A DNA stretch of 64,000 nucleotides from Megalopta genalis (GCF_051020955.1 NC_135013.1:29271802-29335801); one strand, 5' to 3'. Counted from the first letter of the stretch, positions 51,755 through 63,898 are shown. Numbers and translations are program-made. Notes: generated from the letters alone by a model not told the origin.

Positions 51755-52125
51755 CCGCCCTATCCTAGGCGATAGAAGATACGTAACAGCCTTCGGCAGC
51801 TTCCTCAGCTCGCCGGAAACTTAATTGAATCGCTCACGGTTCGGAAACGACGTGTGGTTCGCTCGTCTCGGCTTTCGATAATGGCCGAAAGAAATTTCCC
51901 GCGAAGCGAGAACGGCGTGAACGCTTTCAAATTCGAATCTCCCGTTCTATCTGGCGACACACGATACGTAACTGGCTTCGGCAGCTTCCCCAACTTGTCG
52001 GGGACTTAATTGGACCAGTTATGGTTCGATGCGATGCGCGGCTTGCTCGTCCGAGCGTTCGAAACGCTTATAATGGTTAAACCGTCTGAAAGTGAAAACG
52101 GTAAGAACGCTTCGAAATTTTCGAA
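51755..52125. repeat. Tandem duplication, offset about 185 bp
   Basis: ACGTAACAGCCTTCGGCAGC at 51781 and ACGTAACTGGCTTCGGCAGC at 51966 head two diverged blocks. These also share GGACTTAATTG-like and GAACGCTT motifs. Confidence 0.75.
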
Positions 52126-52682
52126 CTCACTGCCGTGTCCGGTTACTTTTCCCTTCAAAATTTGATATTTGGAACGAGTATATCAAATTATAACCAGGGC
52201 CGCTGTTAATTACGACGCTATCGAGATAAAAAAACGGTGTATTTCGTGAGAGTATCGATGCACCTCCATATTAAATTTTATTTAAATAGAGCAATTGTTT
52301 GCAATATTATTATTTCGTCCATCCAATATTATTATGCATCCAGTATATTATTTTTACATTTGAATTGGTTATTTCTCGCACATATATTTGAGTTGCTACC
52401 AGGAGATTTGAGAAAATTCTCTGAATCACAAGAGTTACAATTTTCATATAAAGGAGGAGTTATGAGTGCACTGGACTTTATGCAGTTATGATAAAAATAA
52501 GTTGGTAAAAATGAAAACATTCGAGAGATTATAAAAATTTATGAATGCTGATATATTACTTTAGGTCTGTTAAATTATCAAAGAGAGGAAAAATTTTTTA
52601 ACGACCATTGTCTCTCATCATTTATGCAAATAATCTTTATCGAATGCACCAAAAGCTCAAAAAATACATTTGACAAATTTTA

Positions 52683-52845
52683 ATATGCATATGTAATATT
52701 GTATTTCCAATATGTTTATTCAATATTGTATTTCTAATATGTTTATTCAATATTGTATTCCTAATATGTTTAACTAATGTGTATAATTATTACGCACATC
52801 CAATATGTATAATTAATATGTATATCTAACATGTATATTTAATGT
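52683..52845. repeat. AT-rich minisatellite with AATATGTTTATTCAATATTG units
   Basis: A unit of about 27 bases repeats three times and then decays into ATGTATA-type repeats. Confidence 0.75.
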
Positions 52846-53725
52846 GTAGCTGCTTCATTTACCACAGCGTTATATAACAAACAAAACCTACGCGTTAACG
52901 TTTCTCCAAAACTGAACTTTCGATTTGGAATTTCTTTCGTCGTCAAACATACCCGCCGGTTTTCTCCGGTTCCCGGAGCCAAATCAAACAATTTTTTCCG
53001 TTCCAGTAGCACACAACTCGTAACGAGTACGAGGAAGTTTATTCCTTCGAAAGAATAGTATTAACGAAGTATGAATTCCCAGGAAGATATTTGTTCACGG
53101 ATAATTTGCTTAAGCAATTTACGCAGTTTTAGTTTGTTTGCTAATATGTACCGGGGGAAACTGGGCGGCAATAATCCGGCAATAGGAAAGTTAGGAGCTG
53201 AATGCTTAATATTTAATAAATATTCATACGTCGATTCTATCAGCAATCAGCTCCAGAAGACGGATCGCTTATTTCCCCCCCCCCTCTCTCTCTCTCTTTT
53301 TAATACTTCAGCGATTGTGACTAATTAGAACGACCACCCTGGAATCCATATTGATGCGATGATTTTATCACGAAATTAATCTTAGCCAATTTGTCTATCC
53401 CCTATGCTCGTTAGCTTCGAAAATGATCCACCGTCAGTTCTATCAATAACAACCGCCATTATTATTCATCTCGAATTCGTGGCAAAGCAACCGGCAATCT
53501 TTCCCCCGTCTATCGTCTGATACCTTGAGAACCGAGATCCTTCTCGACCCGGCGAATTGATGATTACGATAATCTCGTTCTCATATAGGTATAATTAAAA
53601 TTCGCGAAACCGATGCGTTCCCATCACGGAAAATCGCAGGCGCGTGGTGTTTCGTGTATTTCTACCCGTATTTAATACGCGCGCGTGGGAAGGGTTCAAA
53701 AGGTAGGATATGAAGACCTTGAACG

Positions 53726-53816
53726 TCTCTCTCTCTCTCGCTCTCTTTCTCTCTCTCTCCCGCTCTCTTTCTCTCTCTCTCTCTCCCGCTCTCTCTCTCT
53801 CTCTTTCTCTCTCTCT
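53726..53816. repeat. CT microsatellite
   Basis: CT dinucleotides with occasional CG or TT interruptions. Arg/Glu frames on the opposite strand are artefacts. Confidence 0.92.
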
Positions 53817-54532
53817 TCGTTTCTCTGCCCGCGTCTCCCTTTCTTGTCGAACGAGGCGATTAATAAACCTTCGAGCGGCATAACCACGCTTAAAAAGCCC
53901 GGTTAATGCACGTTTCACTTTCCACGGCCGTGAATGGCCGGTCCTGACATCCAGATCCAGCCGCGGAATGGAAATATTTCGTATTCATAAAAGAAAAGTG
54001 GCGCGGCCGGTTTTGCAGGTGTATGAGGCAAATATTGAATCGACGGATGTGGCCTACAGCGTACGATTCCATTCATGGTGGATTCAGGTTTAAACCAATA
54101 CCATTCTGTCCTCCTTGCGGCGGACTCCCATCGAGCCTCCCGCCGCCCCTTGATCGTCCATCTGGCCGACGGGTAATTGATTCCCGAGGTTACGTTAAGG
54201 CGCATAATTACTTCGAGAGGAACGCGATCCCATCGAGCTCCAACGAGATTCAATACTGGCCCCGATCGCGAGCGAAATACCAATATTACTTCAATTTTTT
54301 GGGATTAGGTGTGACGGGTCTCGTGGATCATTATTTTCTCGATTGATTTCGCTCCGACGAGATTCACGATTTTTTTAATGGATCTTCTCATTTGTTTGCA
54401 CGGATAGAACGGAAGTCGTTTCATATTTAGCATTGAACGCCGGAGAACAAAATAGAATTTATATTTCCGACATTTCTTATTTGAAGAATGTTGAAATCGC
54501 GAAGATTTTTTCATGGCGAATAATCGAATGAA

Positions 54533-54625
54533 TTTCTTAATTATGAAGTATGTAATATCAATTTCTTAATTACAAAATATATAATATAAATTTCGTAATT
54601 ATAAAATATGTAATATAAATTATAA
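54533..54625. repeat. AT-rich minisatellite, unit about 38 bp
   Basis: TTAATTATGAAGTATGTAAT and two related units (AATTACAAAATATATAAT, AATTATAAAATATGTAAT) follow one another. Confidence 0.75.
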
Positions 54626-57255
54626 GATTGAATTTATCGATACTGTTCGCCGTTTTTATATATATAATATCGCGTGCCTGAAATAAAGAAATTGATTGGA
54701 GGCATCTTCATGATTACGATAATGATAAAATAAAAAACGCGAACACAGCAGCGACAGGTTTCAGCTCTCGACAGAGGTCGACGATCAATAGATAGACCAT
54801 CGAACACACGTAATTCCGTAAACTCGAAACGCTCGGCGAATTTCATGCGAGAGACGCGCCACATAAGAATCCGTGAACATTGACAATTCGCAGCTTCCGC
54901 TCCGGCGAAGAATTACACAGCAATTAATGAAGTTTGCCGGCGAGACGACTCCGAAGTGCTATTGAATATCGTACGGTCCCGAAGTTTCCGAGAGGAAGCA
55001 AACGGCGCGGTGCACAGGACACCGAGTAATTTAAGTTAAGTCTCGGAAACGCGTACTCGCTGTTAGAAATACCTGGTTACGGATAAATGGGGCTGCGGGG
55101 GCGATGAGTCGAAGAGAATCAAAAGACGGCGGGATGGGAACGGCGGGGCGCGAGAATGCGATACACGATGCCTCTAATTATCTTAAACGCGGCCGGCATA
55201 ATTTATCCCGCGGTCCCGTGACGTTCTTTCCATTAAAACTTCGACCACTTCGGCGCTGGCTGCCAGCGGAGAAGGAAAACGGCTGAACTGGGACGATTAC
55301 GGGCTAGGAACTGCGATTCCGAGGAATCAAGGTGTCTGCTCTAATGATTTAGATAGTCTCCGGCGTGGTCGCGCACGGAAAAAGTGTTTTCAAGCGGTGA
55401 AGTTTCGCTCGCTGATCTTTAAACATTCTCCCGGCTGTTTGTCGATATTTTCAAACAATTTGGCTTCGTCGAATTTTAATGCGACGATAAATTTAATTTA
55501 ATCAATTGCACTACGATTTCTTTTACAATTATGTTGATTAGCACTTGTCTCTCATTATTACATTAGCTCTTTTATTTCTGCGGTAAGGTATTTATCGTTT
55601 GCCTAGATTTACTGTAATTGCCGAATATCGACAACAGAAAAATTGATCTTTAGTTCCGATTAAAAGAGTTATGCAACATCTTTTACTTGATTATGAGTTA
55701 TTCGTAGCAAAAACGGACAAACGAAGTACAGAACGGTGAAGATAAAAATAGAATTTAAAAATACATGATGTTTCATTGCAAAATCTGCTGAATTGCGAAT
55801 ATTCTTAACATTTCCATGAACAAAATCATTTCTACGCAAAATAATTAGGCCCCTTGTAATACGTAAGTATGTAATTTTGCATATAAACATAGATCCCATT
55901 GAATTAAGATGTCAAAGAAACGACGTAAGTATCTTCATTAAATTTACCTAGAACAGGTGATAACAACATATTTGGCGCAGCCTGCGCAAAATCCGTAAAA
56001 ATCCGCGAGCCAATCCGAAGCGAATATCCGAAGCGATCGCAGCGAGACATCCTCAACGAGCACGAATACCGGCATCCCTCAGCCATCCATCCGGAGCCGT
56101 GCAAAACGGAAATTCCTTTGACCATTTAATCTCGCTGGGATCTGTCGACGGTGTGTAGCGACATGATGGTTGAAATCGCGGCTCGATCAGCGTTATCGGG
56201 CGGGTAACGAGCGTGAAACAGCCGCCGGAATCGGTCTTATCCCGCGCCGGCGATATATCTTGCGCGGGCCAGATGTTTTGGGTGCATATGCCACCTCCAA
56301 TAAACCGGAATCGCTCGGTATCCCTTTCGGCGAGCCGAACGGAGCCGGGCCGGGCCGAGATATCCAGCGCAGTTGGCACGGAGAATTGGTCAGGAAAGCG
56401 ATGGTCGAAGGCGGAGGGTGAACGGCGGCGGCGGCGGGAGGGTGCGCGCGGGGGTTGGGGAGAGGACAAGCCGAGGAGATCGGGCACAGTTTTCCAACGG
56501 GAATGATATATAGATCTAGCCTGGCACGGACATACCATGTAAGATTCATACGGCATGCGCCGACCAGGAAGAGAAGGCAGGAAGAAAGAATCACTTAGCC
56601 GTTCCGGGAAATCGAATTCGTGCGGGAGCGGGGGCCGGGGATGGTGGCCCGATCGCGGGCCGACGCCGCCGGATAATGGATGTTTGATGGAGAAAAACCG
56701 TCGAATCGGTCCGAGGATCAACCGGGCCCCGGGAACTGTCTCTCTGGTGACGCGCGAATTGTAGACGTCACGGTTGATCCGCAAAAAAAGGCCGCCGCAG
56801 CGATAAGTAATAGCCTCGATTTGTACGTGTCCGGGGTAGGAGACGTCTTCGATGAAGATTTATCGGGCAGACGATTCTTCCACGATTTCGATAGGAACTT
56901 CTTACACGGGTTTCTTCGGGATTCGATATTAGAAAAGTTCCGGGGGTTTCTTGGGTTATTTTAGCGGGCTCAAATGCTCTCCGGCCTGGACAGCGTTTCT
57001 TTTCAGCATGCAGGCTCCTTGATGGACGACCGTCCATTATTTCGGTACGCTAAGCATTTTTGTACACGTTCCATAAGAAAAGTACCGAGAATTTCTAAAT
57101 AGAACACGGACCGCTTGTTCATCTGCGAAAATGTATTTTGTTCCAATCGGAATTTATTTCGTTCAAATCGAAATTGATTCTGTTGCAATCTAATCTGAAC
57201 AGTGCCCTCTTTCTATGACTTTAATGTTTACTTGTTGCTAATTGCGCATTCGTAA

Positions 57256-57478
57256 TAACTAGACCGCGGATTTTTATGCAAAATAAAAATTGTCTGCATC
57301 AATAGCAAGAAATAGAGACTAAATATCGAGGTCATCCTTCCTTCAATCGTTTCAATAAATTAAAAGTAATTGACATTTTAAAATCCCTTTACTTTAAAAT
57401 TCCTTCTTTCTACTATTATATTTTAAATTATAACTGCCCAATTTTGCCATAAGTGCACAAAATCCGTGGTCTGGTAAT
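57256..57478. mobile_element. Family D element, copy 3
   Basis: The left end CTAGACCGCGGATTTTTATG and right end CACAAAATCCGTGGTCTGG are complementary with few mismatches. The left interior AAAATAAAAATTGTCTGCAT matches copy 1. Confidence 0.75.
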
Positions 57479-60220
57479 AAAAAATAATAACAGACGACAT
57501 TTTGAAATGAAGTTGTAACAATCGAGAGAGCAGTCCGTTATTATTTTGGATTTTTGTCGTAACTTTTCGACAAAACATTTCAAAATCCGCGTTCATATAA
57601 TATTATTTCTTATTCTCACTTATAAAATATACTGATAAAGTTCTGCGATACAAACTGGAACAACCTGTATATTTTCACGAAATGAAGTACTAATCAATTT
57701 GATTAAATAAACTACTTTAATTGCAAGGAATTTTTGCGATGCGGTGTCGCACATTCGAAACATTAAACGAAAGATTCGCAGATTATCTCGAAGGTTTATC
57801 GATGGAAAGATTGTTGAACACACGAAAACGATTTCCAGAGCTTAAATGTGCTTTCAGCGTGCGAAAAGCGACGTCGAGGATTTCTATTTGAAAATACAAG
57901 GGCAGGAAGCTGATCCTGATGAAGATATGATTGGAGATCAATTCTTGTTGAAGTTCTTATACGCATCCGGGACACGGTGCAAGAAAACTTCCTAGATTGC
58001 CTTCGAGCTGCTTTAACGAAGCCGAACGAACGTCTTATACGTAGTAACAGTTTTAATTCGAGATCGCGGAGGATCAGAAAAACTTCATAATCGCCGATTC
58101 TTTAGGAGTGAGCCGCACGCTCTGCGGACCTGCTGAAGCGATGGTTTTTTTGTTCGCTCTAGATAAGGCGGCTGCCACGATCATCCCTCAAGAGATCAGT
58201 ATAAATTCCACGAAAATTGATAGTGCCCACAGATTGGCCCGTTCCCGCGGAAAAACTTGCCGGACCCATAGATCTGAAGCTTACATCGCCTAACGACTCC
58301 GTAAAACGCAAAGTCAGTGGGTTTCGTGGACGCTTTTCTTCATTATCGATCCCGCGTAGCCTGAGAAAGCTGTTCGCCCGGCTCCGAAGCCGCTCCGAAA
58401 TACCGCTTCATTAGCCGGTTTTTAATCCCGTTCGATCCCGTCGGCGACCCCGAAACATCCCGAAGGTGCTCCGGGGTGTCGGTAGCTTCGAAAGCTTTCC
58501 TAAGCTCCGGCTGTCCTTCGCGTCGCTTTTTGACAGACACCGGAAAGCCGGCGGGAGTCTTAGACCGCAGCGAAGTATTTGAACGGCTGAGCAGCCTCGA
58601 TTAGGCGAACCGAGACGAGACAATAATTCCCCGATGGCAGAGCGAGAGAGGGATAAACGCGCTTTAACCGAAACAGCTGAAGTTCTTAGACATTTACCAC
58701 GGCCGTAACAGCAAAAGCGCGCACCGTACCATTGTACGTAAACTCCTAAGCACTTGGCCCTACCGTCGCGCCAACTATTCTTGGACGCTCCGAGTACTTA
58801 ACTGCACACGGCGCCGGCGTCCTTAGTTCAACGCTTAAATGACGATCCCGCCGCCGGCGCGGCCAGACAGATCGTTAAACGGGAATCGAAACTACGGGGC
58901 AGACAGCCGTCTTTCGAATAATCTGCGATTCGGGGGCTCCGGCTGCAACGAACGCTTCGGAGCGACCGAATTTCGCTACCGTCCGCGGTCGCGCGATTTT
59001 ATAGTTAATCCCCGGCGCGGCTCCGAACGAAATGTAAAAACACCGGTATATTCCGGTAATTTTTTGTCCGGTCTTTCCAGTACCGTTCGAGCACGGATTT
59101 ACGGTCAGCTATTATTTCACCATCGACGTTATCTCGGCAAATATCGTGAACCGACGCGAATCGTTGCCGCGACACCGAAACGTTCATTTGTCAGCCGCGG
59201 TTAAAATCTGAATCATTTTTAACCAGCCATCCGTTCGAAATGATTATCCGTCCGTGCGACAATCGCGGACAAGTCGCGGCTGCTTCTCTGTCGGCTGTGA
59301 TTGTAAACGAAAAAATGCGCGGACGTCGTATCGCTGTCCGAAAAAAACGATCCCCAAACACCGCGACGGAAATACGCCGAGGCCGCGTATCTTTCCATCG
59401 GCCAACAATTGCCAAATTGAAACCGACAAGCTGTCACAAAACTCGCCGAAAGCAAATTGCTAAACGACGGCAACGGGGAAAAAGGAAAACGAAGTGTCCG
59501 AGCGATAAATTTGCATGGGACAACGGTCCCCGCCGGCGGAGATTACGATCGAGACCGAAAATCCTGTCAGAGTCGATGATCGATCACGGAACAAGCTTCC
59601 CTCCGATCGACTACGCTAGCATCGGTTGATGGACGCCGATGTGCTCGGTGCGTTCACCTCCCCGAATCCGCAGGTTGATTGCGCAACGCTTGATCCATGG
59701 ATCCTGCGATCCTCGCGGAAGACAATGGGGTCCCCTCCCCCCTCACCGAACGGTCCCACGGGATCACGTGGGAGAATGGCACGAGTTTCTGACAACCGCC
59801 GATGCAGACTTTCTTCGGAAGTCCGTCGATCGGCCGACAATGGTTTTTCGTCGGCCAGAGATCGGCCGCCGATAAGCCGGGGAACCGTAATGAGCCGGAG
59901 AACTGTGACAGCGACCGATCCCCCTTTTTTCCTAATGCATCGCTCCGCACGCGGAAAACGGTCGACGGGGCCAGACAATGGTGACGCGCGGCGCCGAACG
60001 GAAGTGGAAATCGTGCTGCGACCGAAACGCTCGAACGATGATGTTGCCGTCACGGTGATTAGAAATTGGAGATAGTCGCATTGGTAACGGTGCGGTGCAT
60101 CGCGATGAAATGTAGGAATCCGGTGCAATAGAAGAAAGTGTTGCACGGTACTCTCTCGCTGTCGCGATCGCAGGATTCCGTTCGTCGATCGCCACGCTGC
60201 TGGTCCGTCGTTCTCAGGCA

Positions 60221-60433
60221 TACGGTAATGTCTCCCTAATTGTCGTCCAAATTGCGCGGAAAAGTAGACAATTTGGGAATAGGGGATACGATTATTCGAG
60301 GCTTTGCGGCTCGTTTTTATGAATGTTGACGATCGGCAACTATAAATGCGAGGCTCGAATAATCGTAGTTCTTCTTCCGAAATTGTCCATTTTTGTGGAC
60401 AATCTGAGCGTCAGTAAGGGAGACATTACTGTA
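60221..60433. mobile_element. Family A hairpin MITE, copy 6
   Basis: The left end reads TACGGTAATGTCTCCC and the right end GGGAGACATTACTGTA. The arms ATACGATTATTCGAGGC and the complement GCTCGAATAATCGTAG pair. Confidence 0.84.
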
Positions 60434-60499
60434 TTTTCGGTTTCGATGTGTAGACGCGATTAGTTTCCCAATTTTGTATATACAGTATGAGATGGTTAA

Positions 60500-60739
60500 C
60501 CCTTTGCACTCGAATGGCGACTCTGAGGCGCCACTAAAAATTGACATGCTATTTTTCAAAATCATTCGAAGAGCATCAAACTCGTTTATACTTTAAAAAA
60601 GACTATTAAAATTGCATTGTACTTGCCAATAGGCCCAATTTCATACGTATGAGTCGCGATAAATTATATAAAATAGAAATACTGTAGATCAGAAATTATG
60701 TTTTGGATTTCGAATTCAAATAGCTTCGACTGCAAAGGG
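60500..60739. mobile_element. Family C TTAA-flanked MITE, copy 3
   Basis: TTAA on both sides, with ends CCCTTTGCACTCGA and TCGACTGCAAAGGG. At 240 bp it matches copy 2 in size and interior, and it lies 66 bp from a family A hairpin. Confidence 0.87.
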
Positions 60740-62034
60740 TTAATATTCAAATTACCGGCTTCTAGTTTCTCGTGAATTTAATAACAATACGTGATCTCAA
60801 TAATTGTGGAACATGGAATCGTAAACGGATCGTTCCGATCCATCCGATGCTATTATTATGAACGCGCGAGGATACTCGGGTGCCGTCACTCTTTACGCAT
60901 ATATGAAACGATGAGAAAGTTATGTCGATAAAAATTAAGAGCACAATGTTAATAAGACGGCTCTTCTCAAGCTCACTTTTTCCAGTTGAACAAGAACCGC
61001 TTGGATAACGTTCCCATTTACTCCGTACAACATAACACCGCGGACGTGTTCATTAACCCATAAATACGAAGAAATGTTCCCACAAGATCGAAATCGTTTT
61101 TTTATGTCAACATTAAAAACCGACAAGCAACAGAGAATATTGCGTTTTTTAACGTTGCCGGATTTAAATCGCCATTGTCTCGTTCTGGACAGAGATCGCG
61201 ATAAGACGTATCGATCGTTACAATAAATGCTAATTAAAACGGAGCGTAATCCTTTCTGCATTTATATCCTTCAATCGTACCCGAACGAACGTTATCTCGC
61301 AAGCGTACCAAATCTCGCTGAGAGATCGTATTAATCAAAAATATTTAACAACCTGCACCGTGCACGCGATAATAACTATTATACGTCGCGTAAAGTGCAT
61401 CGACCCCTTCGAGGACGAAATACTCGAACTATTATTTCATACCGAATTGTTACCAGTAACAATTATTGTCTATCCAACAATACGGTTTTCATTTTACAGT
61501 ATACCTCAGAACTTGCTGCAATCGTTTCGTCACGATCACGTTAACGCTAAATCTACAAAGTTCTAGAAATAACTAACGCGCGCGTGTTTTTGTATACTTT
61601 GTAAGAATAACAAGACTGAATTTGTTGAGAGCTATCGTCATTTGTATTACAGCATGTGCTTGAATGGAGAAGTTCATTCGATCATTTCCTGCGAGAGCGT
61701 CTTCACAATTTCAATAAATTTCAAACAAAAGCAGTTCGATTGAAATTTCATATACCGTGCCACGCGGCATTGAAAAGAAATGAATAATCACGCAGAAGCT
61801 TCGAAGATTATAAATTTCAATGTCACTAAACGAGTACCTTGAATTTCATAAAATTCTCGAGATTACAGAGTAGACCGTCGAAGAATCAATAAAACGATCA
61901 CCGTGAAGCCTCGCGCCTCACGCTTAACAGACTTCCGGTCGACGAAACCGCTAAATACGAACGACATGCGCGTTCAGTATCCTCGAAGAGGACTTGTCAA
62001 ACGACTTACGACTAAAGGATCTGCAAAGACTCAC

Positions 62035-62125
62035 CGGGCTTGATCTGCTGATTTTTGCCCCTGGTGGCGGACGTATTCAGGAGCAACAGCAACATGACCG
62101 TAAGGATCCTGGCCAGGCTGGTCAT
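62035..62125 (-). CDS. Exon 1 (coding part): signal peptide of VWC/mucin-like secreted protein
   Basis: This exon encodes residues 1-30 plus the first base of Gly31. The start is the first in-frame ATG (62125-62123, A at -3). It is followed by a classic signal peptide: a short n-region MTSLAR, a hydrophobic core ILTVMLLLLL, and a polar NTSATRG stretch where cleavage is likely. The donor reads CCCG|GTGAGT at 62035/62034, which is close to consensus, and leaves phase 1. Joining to the acceptor at 17800/17799 completes a Gly codon directly before the first Cys of VWC1, so the junction is coherent. The protein is expected to enter the secretory pathway. The reading frame stays open upstream without another ATG, so the 5' untranslated part of this exon extends rightward to an unknown point. 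An additional phase 1-1 exon in the 44-kb intron cannot be excluded. Confidence 0.78.
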
Positions 62126-63560
62126 CCTGAAGCTGGTGGTCCTCAGGCTGGTTCCAGCCGGTGTGGTTTCGAGCCGGAACGATACCGCGGCTGGATCTGG
62201 TGGCCCGGAACCGGCAGACCGAGATTCGAAGACGGTCCGGTGCGCGATGTCGGATCCCGGGTTTGACCTCGACGCGCGGAGGTCGAGCACGATAACGAGA
62301 ACGAGAACGAGAACGAGAACGGCAACAGCAACGGCGACAACGGCGATTATCGGAGGAAAGATAGTCGAAGACCGGGCACGGTGGAGCGGCTACGTGACCA
62401 GGCGAGGATCGAGTGAGTGAGGATGGACTGACAGACGTGCGGGCGTACGCACGAGTCAATGAAGTGAGTGGTACTCACCCGTAGGAGCCCTCACCTTACC
62501 CAACCCAGACCTCGTCCCCTCGCCTCCTCTCTCGCACGTCTCCCTTTTACCTTGGCTCCCTTCTTTTCTTCCTCTTCGTCCTCCGGTACCGTCCTCTTCT
62601 TCTTCTTCTTCCTCCTTGTCCCCAGCAATCCTCCTCGTCTCTTCGGCCAATTCCTTTCTTCTTCCTCTCCTCCTCTTCCCTTCCTCGGAAAGAGTATCGT
62701 TCCGTTTCTCCCTTTCCGACCAGCCCGCCTCCTTGACCCTTTTTCTTCCTCGTCTCGAAGACCGCACGCGCTCCGATCCGATCCGCTCCGATCCTCGTCG
62801 ATCCGACGCCGCGTCCCTTTTATCCGCCTCGACTTCCGGGTCAGCCCGTTGTTCTCCTAAATGCCGCAACATTTCGCCGGGACCTTCGCTCGGCCGACGA
62901 CTTCGGCTGTCTTCGATTTTTCTCGCTGGATCCGGCGACTTCGCCTCCGTGCGAACGCCGCCGCCGCGCGCTTCGGCCAGCCTCTTCCGCTTCAAACCCG
63001 CTTAAACACCGCTGTTCTTCTTCTTCTTCTTCTTCTTCTGAAACACGCCTGCCCCTTCCTCCCGCGAGCATGTGATTTTCTACGGCACCGACCCGTCCGC
63101 ATTTTTCTCCGCATCCACGCCCGGATAACGCCCTTCTTCTTCGCCCCCTCTTCCCCCTCGATCTTCGCCTGCCGCCGTTTTTTCTTCTTCCGCCTCCATC
63201 CTCTTCGGTCCTCCTCGATTTATCCTACCCGTCGAAACCGGCAATTTCGTCGCGTTTCCTCGGCTTCTTCCGCTTTTCTCGCGATCCTAGTTGCCGCCGT
63301 CGCCGCTTCGTTATCGGTGTTTTCTTTTTTCTGGATCGCGGTCCTCGATCCCGGTCCCGCGCCGATTCCTTTCAGCGGTCTCGTCCCACGAATTTATTAC
63401 GTTTCGCCCGCACTTGCCCGTCACACGCCTCTCTCCGATTTTGTTCACCTTGTCCTTCTTTTTCTTCTGCTGTCCGAGCCGCCTTTCCTCGGCCTCCTTC
63501 TCCCGCTTCCAACACTCTTCCCGCCTTCTCTTTCTGCCGTCCTCCGCCGTAGCGATGAGC
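62126..63560 (-). promoter_or_regulatory. Probable 5' leader and promoter-proximal region, purine-rich on the gene strand
   Basis: Directly upstream of exon 1 on the minus strand lies about 340 bp of GC-rich sequence. It contains a (CGAGAA) hexamer run at 62297-62322. Beyond it is about 1 kb that is almost entirely pyrimidine on the plus strand (62.5-63.55 kb), with TTC runs near 62.59-62.62 kb and at 63015-63039. On the gene strand this is a GAGA/GAA-rich tract, a composition common at insect promoters that bind GAGA-type factors. A consensus-like donor, CGG|GTGAGT, lies at 62479/62478 and could end a non-coding first exon or an alternative leader. I could not fix a transcription start or TATA box. 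Confidence 0.35.
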
Positions 63561-63898
63561 GATGTTGTACCGATCCTTACATAATCGCAGTTTCTCGATC
63601 ATTTGCCGTATCATGGATAAGTTATTTTATTAACCCTTTCTGCTCCGATGTACTTTGTACCCTTTGTACTGCCAATGTAATAACCATATACTATAGTTTT
63701 TATTATAATATATCTATGTCTATATAATCTATATTTATACATTTTTCTAATATATCTACCAATGTAATAACCATATACTATAGTTTTTATTATAATATAT
63801 CTATATCTATATCTACATATTTTTCTAATATATCTAACAATGTAATAACCATATACTATAGTTTTTATTATAATATATCTATGTCTATATAATCTATA

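Larger units (their letters stand above)
17800..62034 (-). other. Intron 1 (about 44 kb)
   Basis: Bounded by the exon 1 donor and the VWC1 acceptor. It holds the repeats listed separately. Between them, the stretches at 17.8-21.2, 25.3-26.6, 29.2-33.2, 33.7-39.3, 40.0-42.4, 43.2-44.7, 48.5-50.4, 52.9-57.2, 57.5-60.2 and 60.8-62.0 kb show no domain-bearing ORF, RNA gene or repeat family I can name. The longer frames there (for example 46922-47287, 56053-56784 and 59616-60221) are unspliced, lack recognisable motifs and tend to track GC-rich composition. Small exons or nested non-coding RNAs could be hidden. Confidence 0.55.
490..62125 (-). other. Gene span: tenectin-like VWC/mucin secreted protein, 9 exons in window, 3' end outside
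   Basis: This entry joins the nine coding segments into one transcription unit. Intron sizes from 5' to 3' are 44,235, 552, 904, 95, 7,841, 1,333, 3,440 and 1,772 bp, plus a final intron leaving the window. Phases run 1,1,1,1,1,1,0,0,0 and all agree. Domain order is signal peptide (1 to about 23), VWC1 (32-95), linker (99-129), VWC2 (130-189), linker (191-204), VWC3 (205-267), aromatic segment (268-299) and mucin-like (300 onward). Tenectin in insects is a secreted mucin with VWC domains in epithelial apical matrix; the resemblance is by architecture only. No RGD motif is seen in the part present. A very long first intron often holds transcriptional control elements, but none is identified here. 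Confidence 0.7.

Noticed and set aside
56053..56784. 243-codon minus-strand frame in intron 1
   Set aside because: Arg/Pro/Ser-rich, no motif, and competing frames on both strands; consistent with a GC-rich region lacking stops.
59616..60221. 201-codon minus-strand frame with an overlapping 149-codon plus-strand frame
   Set aside because: Open in several frames at once because of CG-rich codons; no domain and no splice context.
62861..63727. 288-codon plus-strand frame
   Set aside because: Follows the C/T-rich tract, so it is full of Leu, Phe, Ser and Arg by composition. The opposite strand shows the mirror Glu/Arg frames.
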